Shown here: positions 40,792 through 51,471 of the stretch, piece after piece
Layout of the letters: each line of letters begins with the position of its first letter
How positions within the stretch are numbered: the stretch's first letter is position 1
Assembly: GCF_000519125.1 (NCBI RefSeq)
Contig: NZ_KI912582.1
Location: forward strand, 124,001-188,000
Direction: 5' to 3'
DNA length: 64,000 nucleotides
From: Desulfocurvus vexinensis DSM 17965
GTDB lineage: Bacteria > Desulfobacterota > Desulfovibrionia > Desulfovibrionales > Desulfovibrionaceae
Position numbers and translations under genes: made by a program
The notes under the pieces: generated by a model
Database searches by the model: none
Seen by the model: only the letters and a program-made list of their open reading frames with translations
Told to the model about the DNA's origin: nothing

Positions 40792-42436
40792 GCATGACGT
40801 GACCCTGACGCCCCTGGGCGGCCTGGGCGAGATCGGCATGAACTGCATGGTCCTGGAAACCCGGGGCTCCATGTTCCTTATCGACTGCGGGCTGATGTTC
40901 CCGGACAACTATCTCTACGGCATCGACGTGGTCATCCCGCGTTTCGATTACGTGGTGGAGAACAAGGAGCGCCTGCACGGCATCGTGCTGACCCACGGCC
41001 ATGAGGACCATATCGGGGCCCTGCCCTGGCTGCTGCCCCACGTGAGCGCCCCGGTCTACGGCTCGGAGTTCACCCTGGGGCTGGTGGCGGCCAAGCTGCG
41101 CGAGCACAACCTGGAGCAGTACACCGACATGCGCGTGGTCCAGGACCGCGAGCGCGTCCAGATCGGCGACTTCCACGTCAATTTCTTCCCGGTGTGCCAT
41201 TCCATCGTCGGCGGCTACGGCCTGGGCATCGAGAGCCCCGCCGGGCGCATCGTGCACACCGGCGACTTCAAGATCGACCGCACGCCCACCCACGGCCAGG
41301 AGACGGACCTGGAAGCCTTCGAGCGCTTCTCGCGGCCTGGGGTGCGGCTCATGCTGTCCGACTCCACCAACATCGAGCGCGAGGGCCACGCGCTCACCGA
41401 GCGCGAGATCAAGGCCTCCCTGGGCGAGATCTTCCGCACCGCCCCGGGGCGGATCATCGTGACCCTGTTCTCCAGCCACATCCAGCGCATGCAGGAGATC
41501 TTCGAGCTGGCCGAGCAGTACGGGCGCAAGGTGGCCGTCAGCGGCCGCAGCCTGGTGCGCAACATCGAGCTGGCCCGCGAGCTGGACTACATCCGCGTGT
41601 CCTCGGGGGTGCTCATCCCCCTGGAAGAGCTGCCCCGCCACAAGGACGAGGAACTGGTGCTGCTGGTCACGGGCTCCCAGGGCGAGCCCCTGGCCTCGCT
41701 GTCGCGCATCGCCGCCGGGGAGCACCGCCAGCTGCGCATCAAGAAGGGCGACCTGGTGCTCATGTCCTCGCGCTTCATCCCCGGCAACGTGCGGGCCATC
41801 ACGCAGATCATCAACAATCTCTACCGCCTGGGCGCCGAGGTGCTCTACGAGAAGGTCCAGGCCATCCACGCCTCGGGCCACGCCCACCGCGAGGAGCTGC
41901 GCACCATGCTCCAGACCGTGCGCCCGACCTTCTTCGTGCCCGTGCACGGCGAGTACCGCCATCTGGTCAAGCACTGCCGCCTGGCCCGCGAGTGCGGCGT
42001 GGCCGTGGAGCGGACCCTGATCCTGGAGGACGGCGACCCCCTGACCATCAGCCCGTCGAGCATCCGCCTGCACGAGCGCGTGCACACCGAGTGCATCTAC
42101 GTGGACGGCAAGGGCGTGGGCGACGTGGGCCAGAGCGTGCTCAAGGAGCGTCAGCTCCTGGGCGGCGAGGGCATGGTCATCGTGACGCTGGTGGTGGACA
42201 AGGAGACGGGCGAGATCCTCGTGGGCCCGGACCTGGCCTCCAAGGGTTTCGTCTTCGAGCAGCGCTACAGCCATGTGCTCGAAGACGCCAAGTGCATCAT
42301 CCTGGACATCTTCGAGAACATCCGCCCCGGCGAAACCAGCAAGCTCAAGGAGCGCATCCGCTCCTCCCTGCGCCGCTTCTTCCGCCGCGTGCTGGACCGC
42401 GATCCGGTGGTGGTGCCGCTGGTGATGCTGGTCTAG
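40784..42436 (+). CDS. rnj: Ribonuclease J
   Basis: A 550-residue metallo-beta-lactamase-fold nuclease with HGHEDHIG (about residue 78), the TGDFKID and DSTN segments, the beta-CASP region (FSSHIQRMQEIFELAEQYGRKV) and the VHGEYRHL motif near residue 395. It takes part in 5'-3' decay and processing of RNA. AGGAG lies 8 bases before the GTG start, which overlaps plsC. The C-terminal domain past about 450 ends VVVPLVMLV. Confidence 0.95.
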   Translation: MGEHDVTLTPLGGLGEIGMNCMVLETRGSMFLIDCGLMFPDNYLYGIDVVIPRFDYVVENKERLHGIVLTHGHEDHIGALPWLLPHVSAPVYGSEFTLGLVAAKLREHNLEQYTDMRVVQDRERVQIGDFHVNFFPVCHSIVGGYGLGIESPAGRIVHTGDFKIDRTPTHGQETDLEAFERFSRPGVRLMLSDSTNIEREGHALTEREIKASLGEIFRTAPGRIIVTLFSSHIQRMQEIFELAEQYGRKVAVSGRSLVRNIELARELDYIRVSSGVLIPLEELPRHKDEELVLLVTGSQGEPLASLSRIAAGEHRQLRIKKGDLVLMSSRFIPGNVRAITQIINNLYRLGAEVLYEKVQAIHASGHAHREELRTMLQTVRPTFFVPVHGEYRHLVKHCRLARECGVAVERTLILEDGDPLTISPSSIRLHERVHTECIYVDGKGVGDVGQSVLKERQLLGGEGMVIVTLVVDKETGEILVGPDLASKGFVFEQRYSHVLEDAKCIILDIFENIRPGETSKLKERIRSSLRRFFRRVLDRDPVVVPLVMLV

Positions 42437-42475
42437 CGGGCCGCCGTGCGCTGGCGCGCCCCGGCGCGAACGCTT

Positions 42476-42511
42476 CAGACCCTCGTGCATGGCTCCATGC
42501 GCGAGGGTCTG
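42476..42511. terminator. Terminator hairpin after rnj
   Basis: CAGACCCTCG (42476-42485) pairs with CGAGGGTCTG (42502-42511), continued by an inner GCATGG/CCATGC stem. It lies between rnj and the convergent kinase gene. The T-run is short (CCTGTTTCG). Confidence 0.7.
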
Positions 42512-42664
42512 CCTGTTTCGCGAGCCGGTGTGCCGTTTCCGGGCGGCCTGCGCGGGAGGGGGGCGTGGCGCGAGGCCGGGCCGCCTGCGCAGCGCGCGGG
42601 CGCCCTGCGCGGTTCCCGGGTGCGGGGCTGGCGTCGCCCGCAGGGCGAGGACTCTGCCCCCGGG

Positions 42665-44740
42665 CTACTCCCGGGGCAGGGTGATGGTGAAGCGCGCCCC
42701 GCCGTCGGGGGCGTTGCGGGCGGTGAAGGTGCCCCGGTGGTTGCGGGTGACGATGAAATAGGACACCGACAGCCCCAGGCCCGTGCCCCGGCCCGGGCCC
42801 TTGGTGGTGAAGAAGGGCTCGAAGACGCGGGTGCGCGAGGCCGGGTCCAGCCCGGGCCCGTTGTCCTCGACCTCGATGCGCACCCAGCCGGGGGCCTGGG
42901 CCGTGCGCAGCACGATGCGCGGGGGCCGGTCGGCCTCGCCTTCCAGCATGGCCTGGGCCGCGTTGCGCAGCAGGTTGAGCAGCACCTGGACCATCTCGGT
43001 GCGCACCGCAGGCACGGGGGGCAGGTCCGGCGCGTAGTCGCGCACCAGTTGCACGCGATGGAAGCCGCCCTGGCCGTCCTGGCCGAACTCGTTGGCCGCC
43101 AGGGCCACGGCTTCCTCGATGAGCGCCGTGACGTCCACCGGGCTGCGCTGGGAGGTGGACGGTCTGCTGAAGGCCAGCATGCGCGCCACGATGTCCGCCG
43201 CGCGGGCCCCGGCCTCGCGGATGGCCTCCAGGGCGCGCAGCACGCCGCGCGCCTCCAGGTAGCCGCGCACCCGGTCCAGCTCCACGTCGCACGTGTCGGC
43301 GGCGCGGCAGTTGGCGGGCACCTCGTCCTGCACGCGGCGCAGGGCGTTTTGCGCGCTCTGCATGATGATGCCCAGGGGGTTGTTGATCTCGTGGGCCATG
43401 CCTGCGGCCAGCCCGCCCAGGGAGAGCATCTTCTCGCCCTGCACGGCGATCTCCTCCAGGCGCACGCGCTCGGTCACGTCGTCCACGCGCAGCACGGCGC
43501 GGGTGCCGCCCGTGTCGGCCAGGGGGAAGATGGTGATCTCCTCGTAGCGCAGGCTGCCGCCCACGATGCGCGAGCGGCGCGGCAGGTGCCTGCGCGCGTC
43601 CGAGGCGGCGGCCCCGGTCAGCTCGGGCAGCACGTCTTCCAGGTGCAGCAGCACCTCGCCCAGGGGCTGGCCCATGGCCTGGGGCCTGGGGATGCCCGTG
43701 CGCTCCCAGGCCGTGCGGTTCCACAGGGTGACGCGGCCCTGGTCGTCCACCCCCGCCAGCAGCGAGGGCATGGCGTCGATGACCCCGGCGATGGAGCCCT
43801 GGGCCTCGCGCAGGGCCTTTTCGGCCTGGGTGCGCACGTCGATTTCGCGTTCCAGGCGTCTGTTCTGGGCCGCCAGCTCGCGGGTCTTGCGCGCCACCTG
43901 CGCGCGCATGGCCACGATCCACAGCCCGCACAGCAGCACGGCGGCCAGGGCGGCCCACAGGGCCGTGCCCAGCCACGCGGGCGGCTCCTGCCCGGGCCGC
44001 GCGGTGAACCAGTGGTCCAGGGCGCGGTGGTAGGCCGAGTTCTTGTCGGCCTTCATGCGCGCGAGTTCCTCGTCCAGGGCGTCGAGCAGGGCCCTGTCCC
44101 CGCCCTTGGGCGCGGCGATGCGCAGTTCGATGGGGTTGAGCAGGATGGGCGTGGCCTGCACGTCGTAGGCCGTGCCCTGGCTGGCGGCGAACAGGTGGTT
44201 GACCACGGCCAGATCGCCCTGGCCCTGCTCCAGGGCCACGAAGAGGTCCCTGTAGTCGGGCAGGCGCTGTTCGACGTAGGTGATGCCGAAGCTGCGCATG
44301 GTGGAGCGGAAGGCCTCGGCGTGGATGTCGCCGGGCTGGACCAGCACGCTGCGCCCGCGCACGTCGAGCAGGCTGCGCACCTCCAGCCCCGGGCGGGCGA
44401 AGACGTGGGCCCAGTTGACCAGGGGCGTCTGGCTGGTGAAGGCCAGGCGCCGCGTGCGCTCCTCGCTGTAGGCCACGTCGGGCAGCAGGTCCACCTCGCC
44501 GCGCTGGACCATGTCCAGGGCCTCGGGCCAGGAGCGGTGGATCCAGGTCAGCTTCCAGCCCCGGGTGGCGGCGGTGTGCTCGATGAGCACGGCGAACAGA
44601 CCTGCGGGCTTGCCCGCCGCGTTGCGGAACAGCACCGGCGGGTTGTCGTAATAGGCCACGGTGACGGCCCGGGCGTGGCAGGCCGGGGCCATGGCGGCAG
44701 CCAGAACGAGGACGAGGGCCGCGAGCAGGAGTCGGATCAT
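42665..44740 (-). CDS. Sensor histidine kinase with periplasmic SBP_bac_3 domain
   Basis: A 691-residue membrane sensor. A signal helix and an amino-acid-binding-type domain (about 25-255, opening VTVAYYDNPPVLF) lie outside; a membrane helix (about 265-285) and a coiled coil lead to PAS (about 315-440) and the kinase core: H-box GMAHEINNPLG (about 465), N-box LLNLLRNAAQAM, G1 VEDNGPGLD, F-box EPFFTTKGPGRGTGLGLSV. There is no receiver domain or partner response regulator nearby. A close paralogue of the kinase core lies at 49147-51465. The ribosome binding site is poor, so the start is fixed by the signal peptide. Confidence 0.9.
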   Translation of the reverse strand: MIRLLLAALVLVLAAAMAPACHARAVTVAYYDNPPVLFRNAAGKPAGLFAVLIEHTAATRGWKLTWIHRSWPEALDMVQRGEVDLLPDVAYSEERTRRLAFTSQTPLVNWAHVFARPGLEVRSLLDVRGRSVLVQPGDIHAEAFRSTMRSFGITYVEQRLPDYRDLFVALEQGQGDLAVVNHLFAASQGTAYDVQATPILLNPIELRIAAPKGGDRALLDALDEELARMKADKNSAYHRALDHWFTARPGQEPPAWLGTALWAALAAVLLCGLWIVAMRAQVARKTRELAAQNRRLEREIDVRTQAEKALREAQGSIAGVIDAMPSLLAGVDDQGRVTLWNRTAWERTGIPRPQAMGQPLGEVLLHLEDVLPELTGAAASDARRHLPRRSRIVGGSLRYEEITIFPLADTGGTRAVLRVDDVTERVRLEEIAVQGEKMLSLGGLAAGMAHEINNPLGIIMQSAQNALRRVQDEVPANCRAADTCDVELDRVRGYLEARGVLRALEAIREAGARAADIVARMLAFSRPSTSQRSPVDVTALIEEAVALAANEFGQDGQGGFHRVQLVRDYAPDLPPVPAVRTEMVQVLLNLLRNAAQAMLEGEADRPPRIVLRTAQAPGWVRIEVEDNGPGLDPASRTRVFEPFFTTKGPGRGTGLGLSVSYFIVTRNHRGTFTARNAPDGGARFTITLPRE

Positions 44741-44896
44741 GGAGCTTCGCGCATGGGTTCCCGGAAAGTGGCAGGAGCCGGGTGCGGAGGCCCGCACCGG
44801 ATGGGCAAAGCTACAGGCGGGGCGGCACGGAGGCAAGGGAATTGTGGCGGCGGCGCGGGCCCCGGAAATGGCGGGCCGCCGGGCGGGGCGGGGATT

Positions 44897-45202
44897 TTAG
44901 CGCAGCAGTTCCTGGTCCTCGGCGACCATGCGCGCGGCGATGTCCTGGCCGTTGACGGCGTAGGTGCCGGCTTCGACCATGGCCTTGAGGCGCGCGACCT
45001 TGTCGGCGCGGACGTCGGGGGTGTTGCGGATGGCGTCCATGGCCGCGTTCATCAGCCGCGCGTCCTCGCTGACCACGACCTCGTCGCGCTGGACCGTCGG
45101 TTTCTTGGCGGTCTTGGCCGCCTCGTCCAGGCGCTCGGCCTCGTGCTGGATCTTGATGCGCTCGTAGGGGGACTGTCCGTTCCCGACGCCCTTGATGGCC
45201 AT
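44897..45202 (-). CDS. flgM: Anti-sigma-28 factor FlgM
   Basis: A 101-residue protein with the FlgM pattern: disordered N-terminus, VVSEDARLMNAAMDAIRNTPDVRADKV and the C-terminal helix VEAGTYAVNGQDIAARMV that binds FliA. It holds sigma-28 inactive until the flagellar hook is complete. GGGAGG lies eight bases before the ATG. A TTGACA-N18-TAGTGT promoter (45257-45286, minus strand) precedes it. No other flagellar gene is in the window except perhaps the small gene upstream. Confidence 0.9.
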   Translation of the reverse strand: MAIKGVGNGQSPYERIKIQHEAERLDEAAKTAKKPTVQRDEVVVSEDARLMNAAMDAIRNTPDVRADKVARLKAMVEAGTYAVNGQDIAARMVAEDQELLR

Positions 45203-45256
45203 GTGCGGCACCTCCCTGAAGCGCGACCGGACTGCCGGGCGCTCCGTTGCATGGAT

Positions 45257-45286
45257 ACACTAGTCGCTTCCAGAGCGGGTTGTCAA
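45257..45286 (-). promoter_or_regulatory. Sigma-70 promoter for flgM
   Basis: On the minus strand TTGACA (45281-45286) and TAGTGT (45257-45262) stand 18 bases apart, about 55 bases before the flgM start. A hairpin at 45334-45363 (GCGGGGCCC/GGGCCCCGC) separates it from the gene upstream. Confidence 0.5.
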
Positions 45287-45333
45287 ACCCTTGGGCCGGA
45301 AGCAATGCAATAACGGGGCCAGCACACAAGAAG

Positions 45334-45363
45334 GCGGGGCCCGCCGCCAGGGACGGGCCCCGC
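45334..45363 (-). terminator. Hairpin between the small gene and flgM
   Basis: GCGGGGCCC (45334-45342) pairs perfectly with GGGCCCCGC (45355-45363) around a 12-base loop; on the minus strand a weak T-rich tail (CCTTCTTGTG) follows. It could partly end the upstream transcript before flgM. Confidence 0.55.
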
Positions 45364-45406
45364 TGTCCAGGCAGGGCTGGGAGACACGCAGGCATCGGCC
45401 TGCCCG

Positions 45407-45643
45407 CTACCGTGCGGGCGCGGAACCGATGACGCCGAGGGACTGGATCAGCTCCCCCTTGGAATTGTACACGGGTGACGCCTCCAGGGCCGGGAGCCTC
45501 GCGGCCAGGGCCTGGTCGCCCAGGGCCTGGCGGCGCAGGCGGGCCTTGCCGATCTCCTTCATCACGTTGGCGAAGGAGGGGTCCCTTGGCGCGGGCTGCA
45601 TCTCCAACCCCTTCCCGGGCGCGGTGAGCGGGGAAAGAGTCAT
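45407..45643 (-). CDS. Small protein in the flgM operon, unknown function
   Basis: A 78-residue protein (MTLSPLTAPGKGLEMQPAPR opening, then RDPSFANVMKEIGKARLRR and a tail SPVYNSKGELIQSLGVIG). The central helix is basic. I do not recognise the family. The start has GGAGG at seven bases. A strong sigma-28 promoter lies 55 bases upstream and flgM follows on the same strand, so a flagellar role is likely but inferred. Confidence 0.65.
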   Translation of the reverse strand: MTLSPLTAPGKGLEMQPAPRDPSFANVMKEIGKARLRRQALGDQALAARLPALEASPVYNSKGELIQSLGVIGSAPAR

Positions 45644-45697
45644 GATGAAACCTCCTTGTTTCCACGGGCGCAATCCCTGGGCCACTACCTGGAGTAC

Positions 45698-45725
45698 TCA
45701 TCGGCAGGGGGTCCATTTTTCTTTA
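45698..45725 (-). promoter_or_regulatory. Sigma-28 (FliA) promoter
   Basis: On the minus strand TAAAGAAA (its TAAA is at 45722-45725) is followed by GCCGATGA (45698-45705), the FliA -35/-10 pattern TAAA-N15/16-GCCGATAA with one base changed. It directs transcription of the 78-residue gene and flgM. The remaining 45726-45905 stretch shows no coding region I trust. Confidence 0.8.
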
Positions 45726-45905
45726 TATGAAAGGCTGTGCCCAGCGGCGCGGCGCAGTGGCTGGCCGAATGAAAATGCAGTGCAGGCATTGCGTTGAGCC
45801 TGTGCGCGGCAATTTTTGTCACTGTTGCTGCACTGCGTTGGGACATCATTTCCGGGCTGCCTTGTGTGCGACTTGCGCCTTTTTGCGCCCGGTGCGCCGG
45901 GCGGC

Positions 45906-46430
45906 TCAGGCCGGGCCGGGGCTGCGCAGGCGCGGGCACTGCCCGGCCAGGGCGCAGCCCTCGCAGCCCCCGGCAAAGGGCGTGCTGGTCAAGAGGGCGT
46001 AGCGGCGGCACAGGGTGTCCTGCTCGGGCCAGGACAGGCCGAGCTCGTGGACGGCGGCGGTGATGGCCGGGTGGGGCGGCGGCACGGGCGAGCAGCCGTG
46101 CCCGGCCAGCCCGGGCTCCAGGCTCGCGGCGGCGGCCATGACGCAGTGCACGGCCAGGGCGTGCTCCAGGAACCCGCGCGCGGGCTGCTCGGCGAAGCGG
46201 CGCTCCACGGCCTGCTCCAGGGCCTGGTCCAGCCACAGCAGGAGCCAGGCGCCCTGGGCGCCCGCGTCGATGCGCCAGGCGTGCAGGGCGGCCAGGGTGG
46301 CGGGCCACAGCCCGGCCAGGGCGTCCAGGTCGGCCTGGGGTAGGGGGCCGGTCTGGGCGGTGCGCACCAGGGCAGCGGGGTCAAAAACCGGACGCGGGGC
46401 GAGGCGGACGAGGCGGTAGCTGGCAGACAA
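45906..46430 (-). CDS. Cys-containing protein, unknown function
   Basis: A 174-residue protein from a TTG start with AGGAG nine bases upstream. It is Ala/Leu-rich and largely helical and ends with a Cys cluster GGCEGCALAGQCPRL near residues 157-171, a plausible Fe-S or zinc site. I do not recognise the family. It is divergent from the 86-residue gene at 46591. Alternative in-frame starts upstream lack ribosome binding sites. Confidence 0.65.
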   Translation of the reverse strand: MSASYRLVRLAPRPVFDPAALVRTAQTGPLPQADLDALAGLWPATLAALHAWRIDAGAQGAWLLLWLDQALEQAVERRFAEQPARGFLEHALAVHCVMAAAASLEPGLAGHGCSPVPPPHPAITAAVHELGLSWPEQDTLCRRYALLTSTPFAGGCEGCALAGQCPRLRSPGPA

Positions 46431-46590
46431 GACAGACGCTCCTGGACTGGTGTGTATCGGCCCGGGCCGCTCCCAGGCGCAGGGCAGAGGCAACATCCAT
46501 GCCAGGGCGGGCGCCCCGGGCTGGACAGCCGGGCCCAGGGGCACTAGCATGGACCCGGGCGGGAGCCTGCGCGCCCCGTACCGGAGCCCC

Positions 46591-46851
46591 ATGCCGCTGA
46601 CCAGTGACAACGCCTACGCCAGGGCCATGCGCGCGCCGCGCGTGGTTTTGCCGCCGCACACGGTGCATACGGCGGCCTCGTCGGCCCGCGCCGAAGAGGC
46701 CGCGCGCGACGCCGCGCGCGATGCGCGCTTCGCCCGGCGCACCCAGGCGGGCGAAAGCCCCCAGGACTCCTTCGCCTGGACCCAGGGCCGCCAGACCCCG
46801 GCCCGGGGGCCGGAGGCCGAGACGGGCCGCGTGCTCGACGCCCGGGCCTAG
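46591..46851 (+). CDS. Small basic/acidic protein, unknown function
   Basis: An 86-residue protein with an Ala/Arg/Glu-rich helical middle (SSARAEEAARDAARDARFARR) and a QDSFAWTQGRQTP segment. GGAG lies five bases before the ATG. Nothing more can be said; the composition is compatible with a real soluble protein but also with GC-driven frame opening, so confidence is modest. Confidence 0.5.
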   Translation: MPLTSDNAYARAMRAPRVVLPPHTVHTAASSARAEEAARDAARDARFARRTQAGESPQDSFAWTQGRQTPARGPEAETGRVLDARA

Positions 46852-46997
46852 CGGGCGGCACCCGCAGGCGGCGGCCCGGCGCGGCGGTGCAGCCCGGCCA
46901 GCGTCGCCCACGCAGGTCTGTGCCTGCGCCCGGTCCTGCATGTTTCCCGGGCCGTCATCCCGGGCCCGGGCCGTTCAGCAGGCGGGCTGACGGCGCG

Positions 46998-47051
46998 AAA
47001 AAAAGCCGAGCCCGGCGCGTATCAAGACGGACGCGAGGGCTCGGCTTTTTT
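46998..47051. terminator. Bidirectional terminator
   Basis: A-rich arm AAAAAAGCCGAGCCC (46999-47013) pairs with GGGCTCGGCTTTTTT (47037-47051) around a 23-base loop. It has T-runs in both directions and serves the TPR gene on the minus strand and possibly the small gene on the plus strand. Confidence 0.9.
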
Positions 47052-47085
47052 GGGGCCACGCGGCTGCGCCACTTGGGGCAGTCTG

Positions 47086-47940
47086 CTAGCCGGTTTCGCC
47101 GGTCAGGTCCAGGGCGATGCCCTCGTCGCGCGAGCGCAGGGCGGGGTCCTTGGCGTAGGCCGCCTCGCGCAGCTGGCGCGCCTCGCGCAGCTCGGGGTTC
47201 TGCTCCAGGGCCTGGAGGCTGAAGGCCACGGACTGGGCGTAGTCCGCGCTGTGGAAGTGGGCCCGGGCGATGTTGAACAGCAGGTGGTCGTCGTCCTGGG
47301 CGTGCAGCTCCAGGGCGCGCGTGTAGTATTCCAGGCACTCCTTGAACAGGCCGCTCTTGCGCAGGCTGATGCCGAATTCGTTGAACAGGTGCTTGTGCTG
47401 CGGGGCGAACGCGCTGGTCATGGAAACGATCTTGCGGAAGGTGTGCCGCGCGCGGGCCTTGTCGTCCAGGTGCAGGTAGGTCAGCCCCAGGCCGAAGTTG
47501 GCGCGGATGTGGTCCTCGTCGATGGTCAGGGCGCTGCGGTAGGCGTATTCCGCGCTGTAGAACTCCTCCTTGGCGCGGTGCTCGTCGCCCTCGTCGGCCA
47601 GCCGCTCCACCTCGCGCATGCGCGGGGCGACCTTTTCCATGTAGATGCCCGGCTCGGGGTAGAACTGGTCGACCACGTCCTGCAGGGGCACCTCGCGGGG
47701 CTCGCCCGTGGGCAGGTATTCCCTGTTCAGGGCCCGCACGGTGGTGCGGCCCTCGGCGTCGCGCTCCAGGTACCAGAAGACCTTCTTTTTCTCCTTGCGC
47801 TTGGTTGCCCCGAAGCCCACTGTCTTGGTAATGATCTCCGAAAAGACCCCCCGGAAGGGGAAGGGGATGGCCAGGCCGCCGGGGTCCTGTCCGGGGGCCG
47901 GGGTCGGCGGGTGCGGGGTGATCTGACTGGGCTGGGTCAT
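47086..47940 (-). CDS. Cytoplasmic TPR protein (family member 1)
   Basis: A 284-residue protein. Residues 1-110 form an unknown N-terminal part (IPFPFRGVFSEIITKTVGFGATKRKEKKKVFWYLE), then TPR units with ANFGLGLTYLHLDDKARARHTFRKIV, FAPQHKHLFNEFGISLRKSGLFKECLEYYTRALEL and LLFNIARAHFHSADY. A paralogue with the same order lies at 60684-61490 (shared FGLGLTYL, HKH-FN-FG-SLRK and HLL-NIARA blocks). The function is unknown. It follows a strong terminator and its start has AAGGAAA upstream. Confidence 0.78.
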   Translation of the reverse strand: MTQPSQITPHPPTPAPGQDPGGLAIPFPFRGVFSEIITKTVGFGATKRKEKKKVFWYLERDAEGRTTVRALNREYLPTGEPREVPLQDVVDQFYPEPGIYMEKVAPRMREVERLADEGDEHRAKEEFYSAEYAYRSALTIDEDHIRANFGLGLTYLHLDDKARARHTFRKIVSMTSAFAPQHKHLFNEFGISLRKSGLFKECLEYYTRALELHAQDDDHLLFNIARAHFHSADYAQSVAFSLQALEQNPELREARQLREAAYAKDPALRSRDEGIALDLTGETG

Positions 47941-48180
47941 GTGCTTGCTGTTTCCTTCCTGGCGGGGCCGGGCACGAGTCTACCTTGACTCTAATCATCT
48001 CCTTTCGGCGGTCAATTCCGGCAGATTGCGAAATGGGGCTGTTGCCAGGGCCATGCTGCAAAAAACTCAACGATGGTCCGGATTCGTGAGGATTGGTGTA
48101 AATTGCGTATTGATAATGGAAATCAAAGAGTTGGTGGCAGATGTCATTTTCGTGTCCGCCCCTGGCGCGGGCCCGGGGCC

Positions 48181-48663
48181 GTGGCCCGCGTGGCGGCCCT
48201 GCTGGGCCTGCTGCTCCTGGCGGCCCTGCCGGCCCGGGCCCAGTTCCTGGGGGGCGTGGACGCGGCGGGGCTGCGGGCGCTTCTGGCGGCGCAGGGCGGC
48301 AAGGTGGCGGTGGTCAATTTCTGGGCCACCTGGTGCGGGCCGTGCCGCGTGGAACTGCCCGAGCTTGTGGCCCTGCGCGCGGCCTTCACCCCGCAGGAGC
48401 TGTTCCTGGCCGGGGTGTCGCTGGATTTCGACCCCGAGGCCCCGGCCCTGCTGGCCGCGCAGGAGCGGCCCGGCTATCCGTTCTATCTCGCCGGGGACGA
48501 CGTGCCCGCCGCCTTCGGGGTCGGCGCCATTCCGCACACCATGATCTGGGGTCCGGACGGCGTCTTGGCCGTGGACCATGTGGGCATCATGGACCGCCAG
48601 GGCCTGATCGGGGCCGTGTCCACCCTGCTCGGGCGGCCCGTGCCGCCGGGAGGTGCGCCATGA
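48181..48663 (+). CDS. TlpA/ResA-like periplasmic thioredoxin
   Basis: About 160 residues with a signal peptide (VAALLGLLLLAALPARAQ) and a thioredoxin fold with the WCGPC active site in VNFWATWCGPCRVELPEL. It probably reduces disulfides of periplasmic partners, for example apocytochromes c. The start is uncertain: ATG at 48073 and TTG at 48103 are in frame, but the signal peptide fits the GTG at 48181, with no good ribosome binding site at any. The following gene overlaps its stop (ATGA). Confidence 0.75.
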   Translation: MARVAALLGLLLLAALPARAQFLGGVDAAGLRALLAAQGGKVAVVNFWATWCGPCRVELPELVALRAAFTPQELFLAGVSLDFDPEAPALLAAQERPGYPFYLAGDDVPAAFGVGAIPHTMIWGPDGVLAVDHVGIMDRQGLIGAVSTLLGRPVPPGGAP

Positions 48664-49031
48664 GGGGAACGATTGTTTGCCAGCGCCTGCTGGCCCTGGC
48701 CGCGCTGTGCGTGGCCCTGGTCGCCATGCCGGGCGCGGCCTTTGGGCAGGACCCCGGCCTGCCCCGGGAGCCGGGCGCCTGGTTCCAGTACTGCGCCTGC
48801 CTGGAGGGTGGGGAGCACGCCGAGGCCCTGGCGCGCAGGCTCGCGGCGCGGCTGTCGGGCCTGGAGACCCGCGTGGAGCGGGCCCTTGCGCCCGGGCCCG
48901 GCGGGCAGCAGCGCGCGGTGGGGCTGGTATTCGTGCGCCACGCGGAACTGACCCCGGCCCAGGTCTGCGCGCGGCTGGGCCCGGCGGACTGCCCCCCGCC
49001 CGGCGCTCCGGCCCCAGGGGGTGGTGAATAG
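48660..49031 (+). CDS. Small secreted protein, unknown function
   Basis: A 123-residue protein with a signal peptide (cleavage near AAFG, about residue 29) and a Cys-containing mature part (WFQYCACLEGGEHAEALARRLAARLSG, CARLGPADCPPP). GGGAGG lies before the ATG and it overlaps the thioredoxin stop, so it is coupled with it. The pattern may be a SPOR-like fold, which I only suggest. No recognised family. Confidence 0.65.
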   Translation: MRGTIVCQRLLALAALCVALVAMPGAAFGQDPGLPREPGAWFQYCACLEGGEHAEALARRLAARLSGLETRVERALAPGPGGQQRAVGLVFVRHAELTPAQVCARLGPADCPPPGAPAPGGGE

Positions 49032-49146
49032 CTGGAACCACTCTTTTCTTTCATTGTTCGGGAAAGTGCACTATCCTGGCTGCACCGTGGGTTCTCCGGG
49101 AAGGAACTCCGGCGCGAGGGGGAACAGGCCACACCGGGATTGGTGC

Positions 49147-51465
<2,319 letters not shown>

Positions 51466-51471
51466 CCGGGC

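Noticed and set aside
45727-46002. Cys-rich short frame on the plus strand
   Set aside because: No ribosome binding site, and the frame runs into the real minus-strand gene with poor codon use.
47941-48010. Small frame starting next to AAGGAG on the minus strand before the TPR gene
   Set aside because: The Shine-Dalgarno-like site touches the ATG directly and the frame has no homology-like content.
48141-48659. Long plus-strand frame starting with ATG at 48141 over the thioredoxin gene
   Set aside because: The thioredoxin frame contains WCGPC; only the last part of this frame (from 48660) is a real gene.
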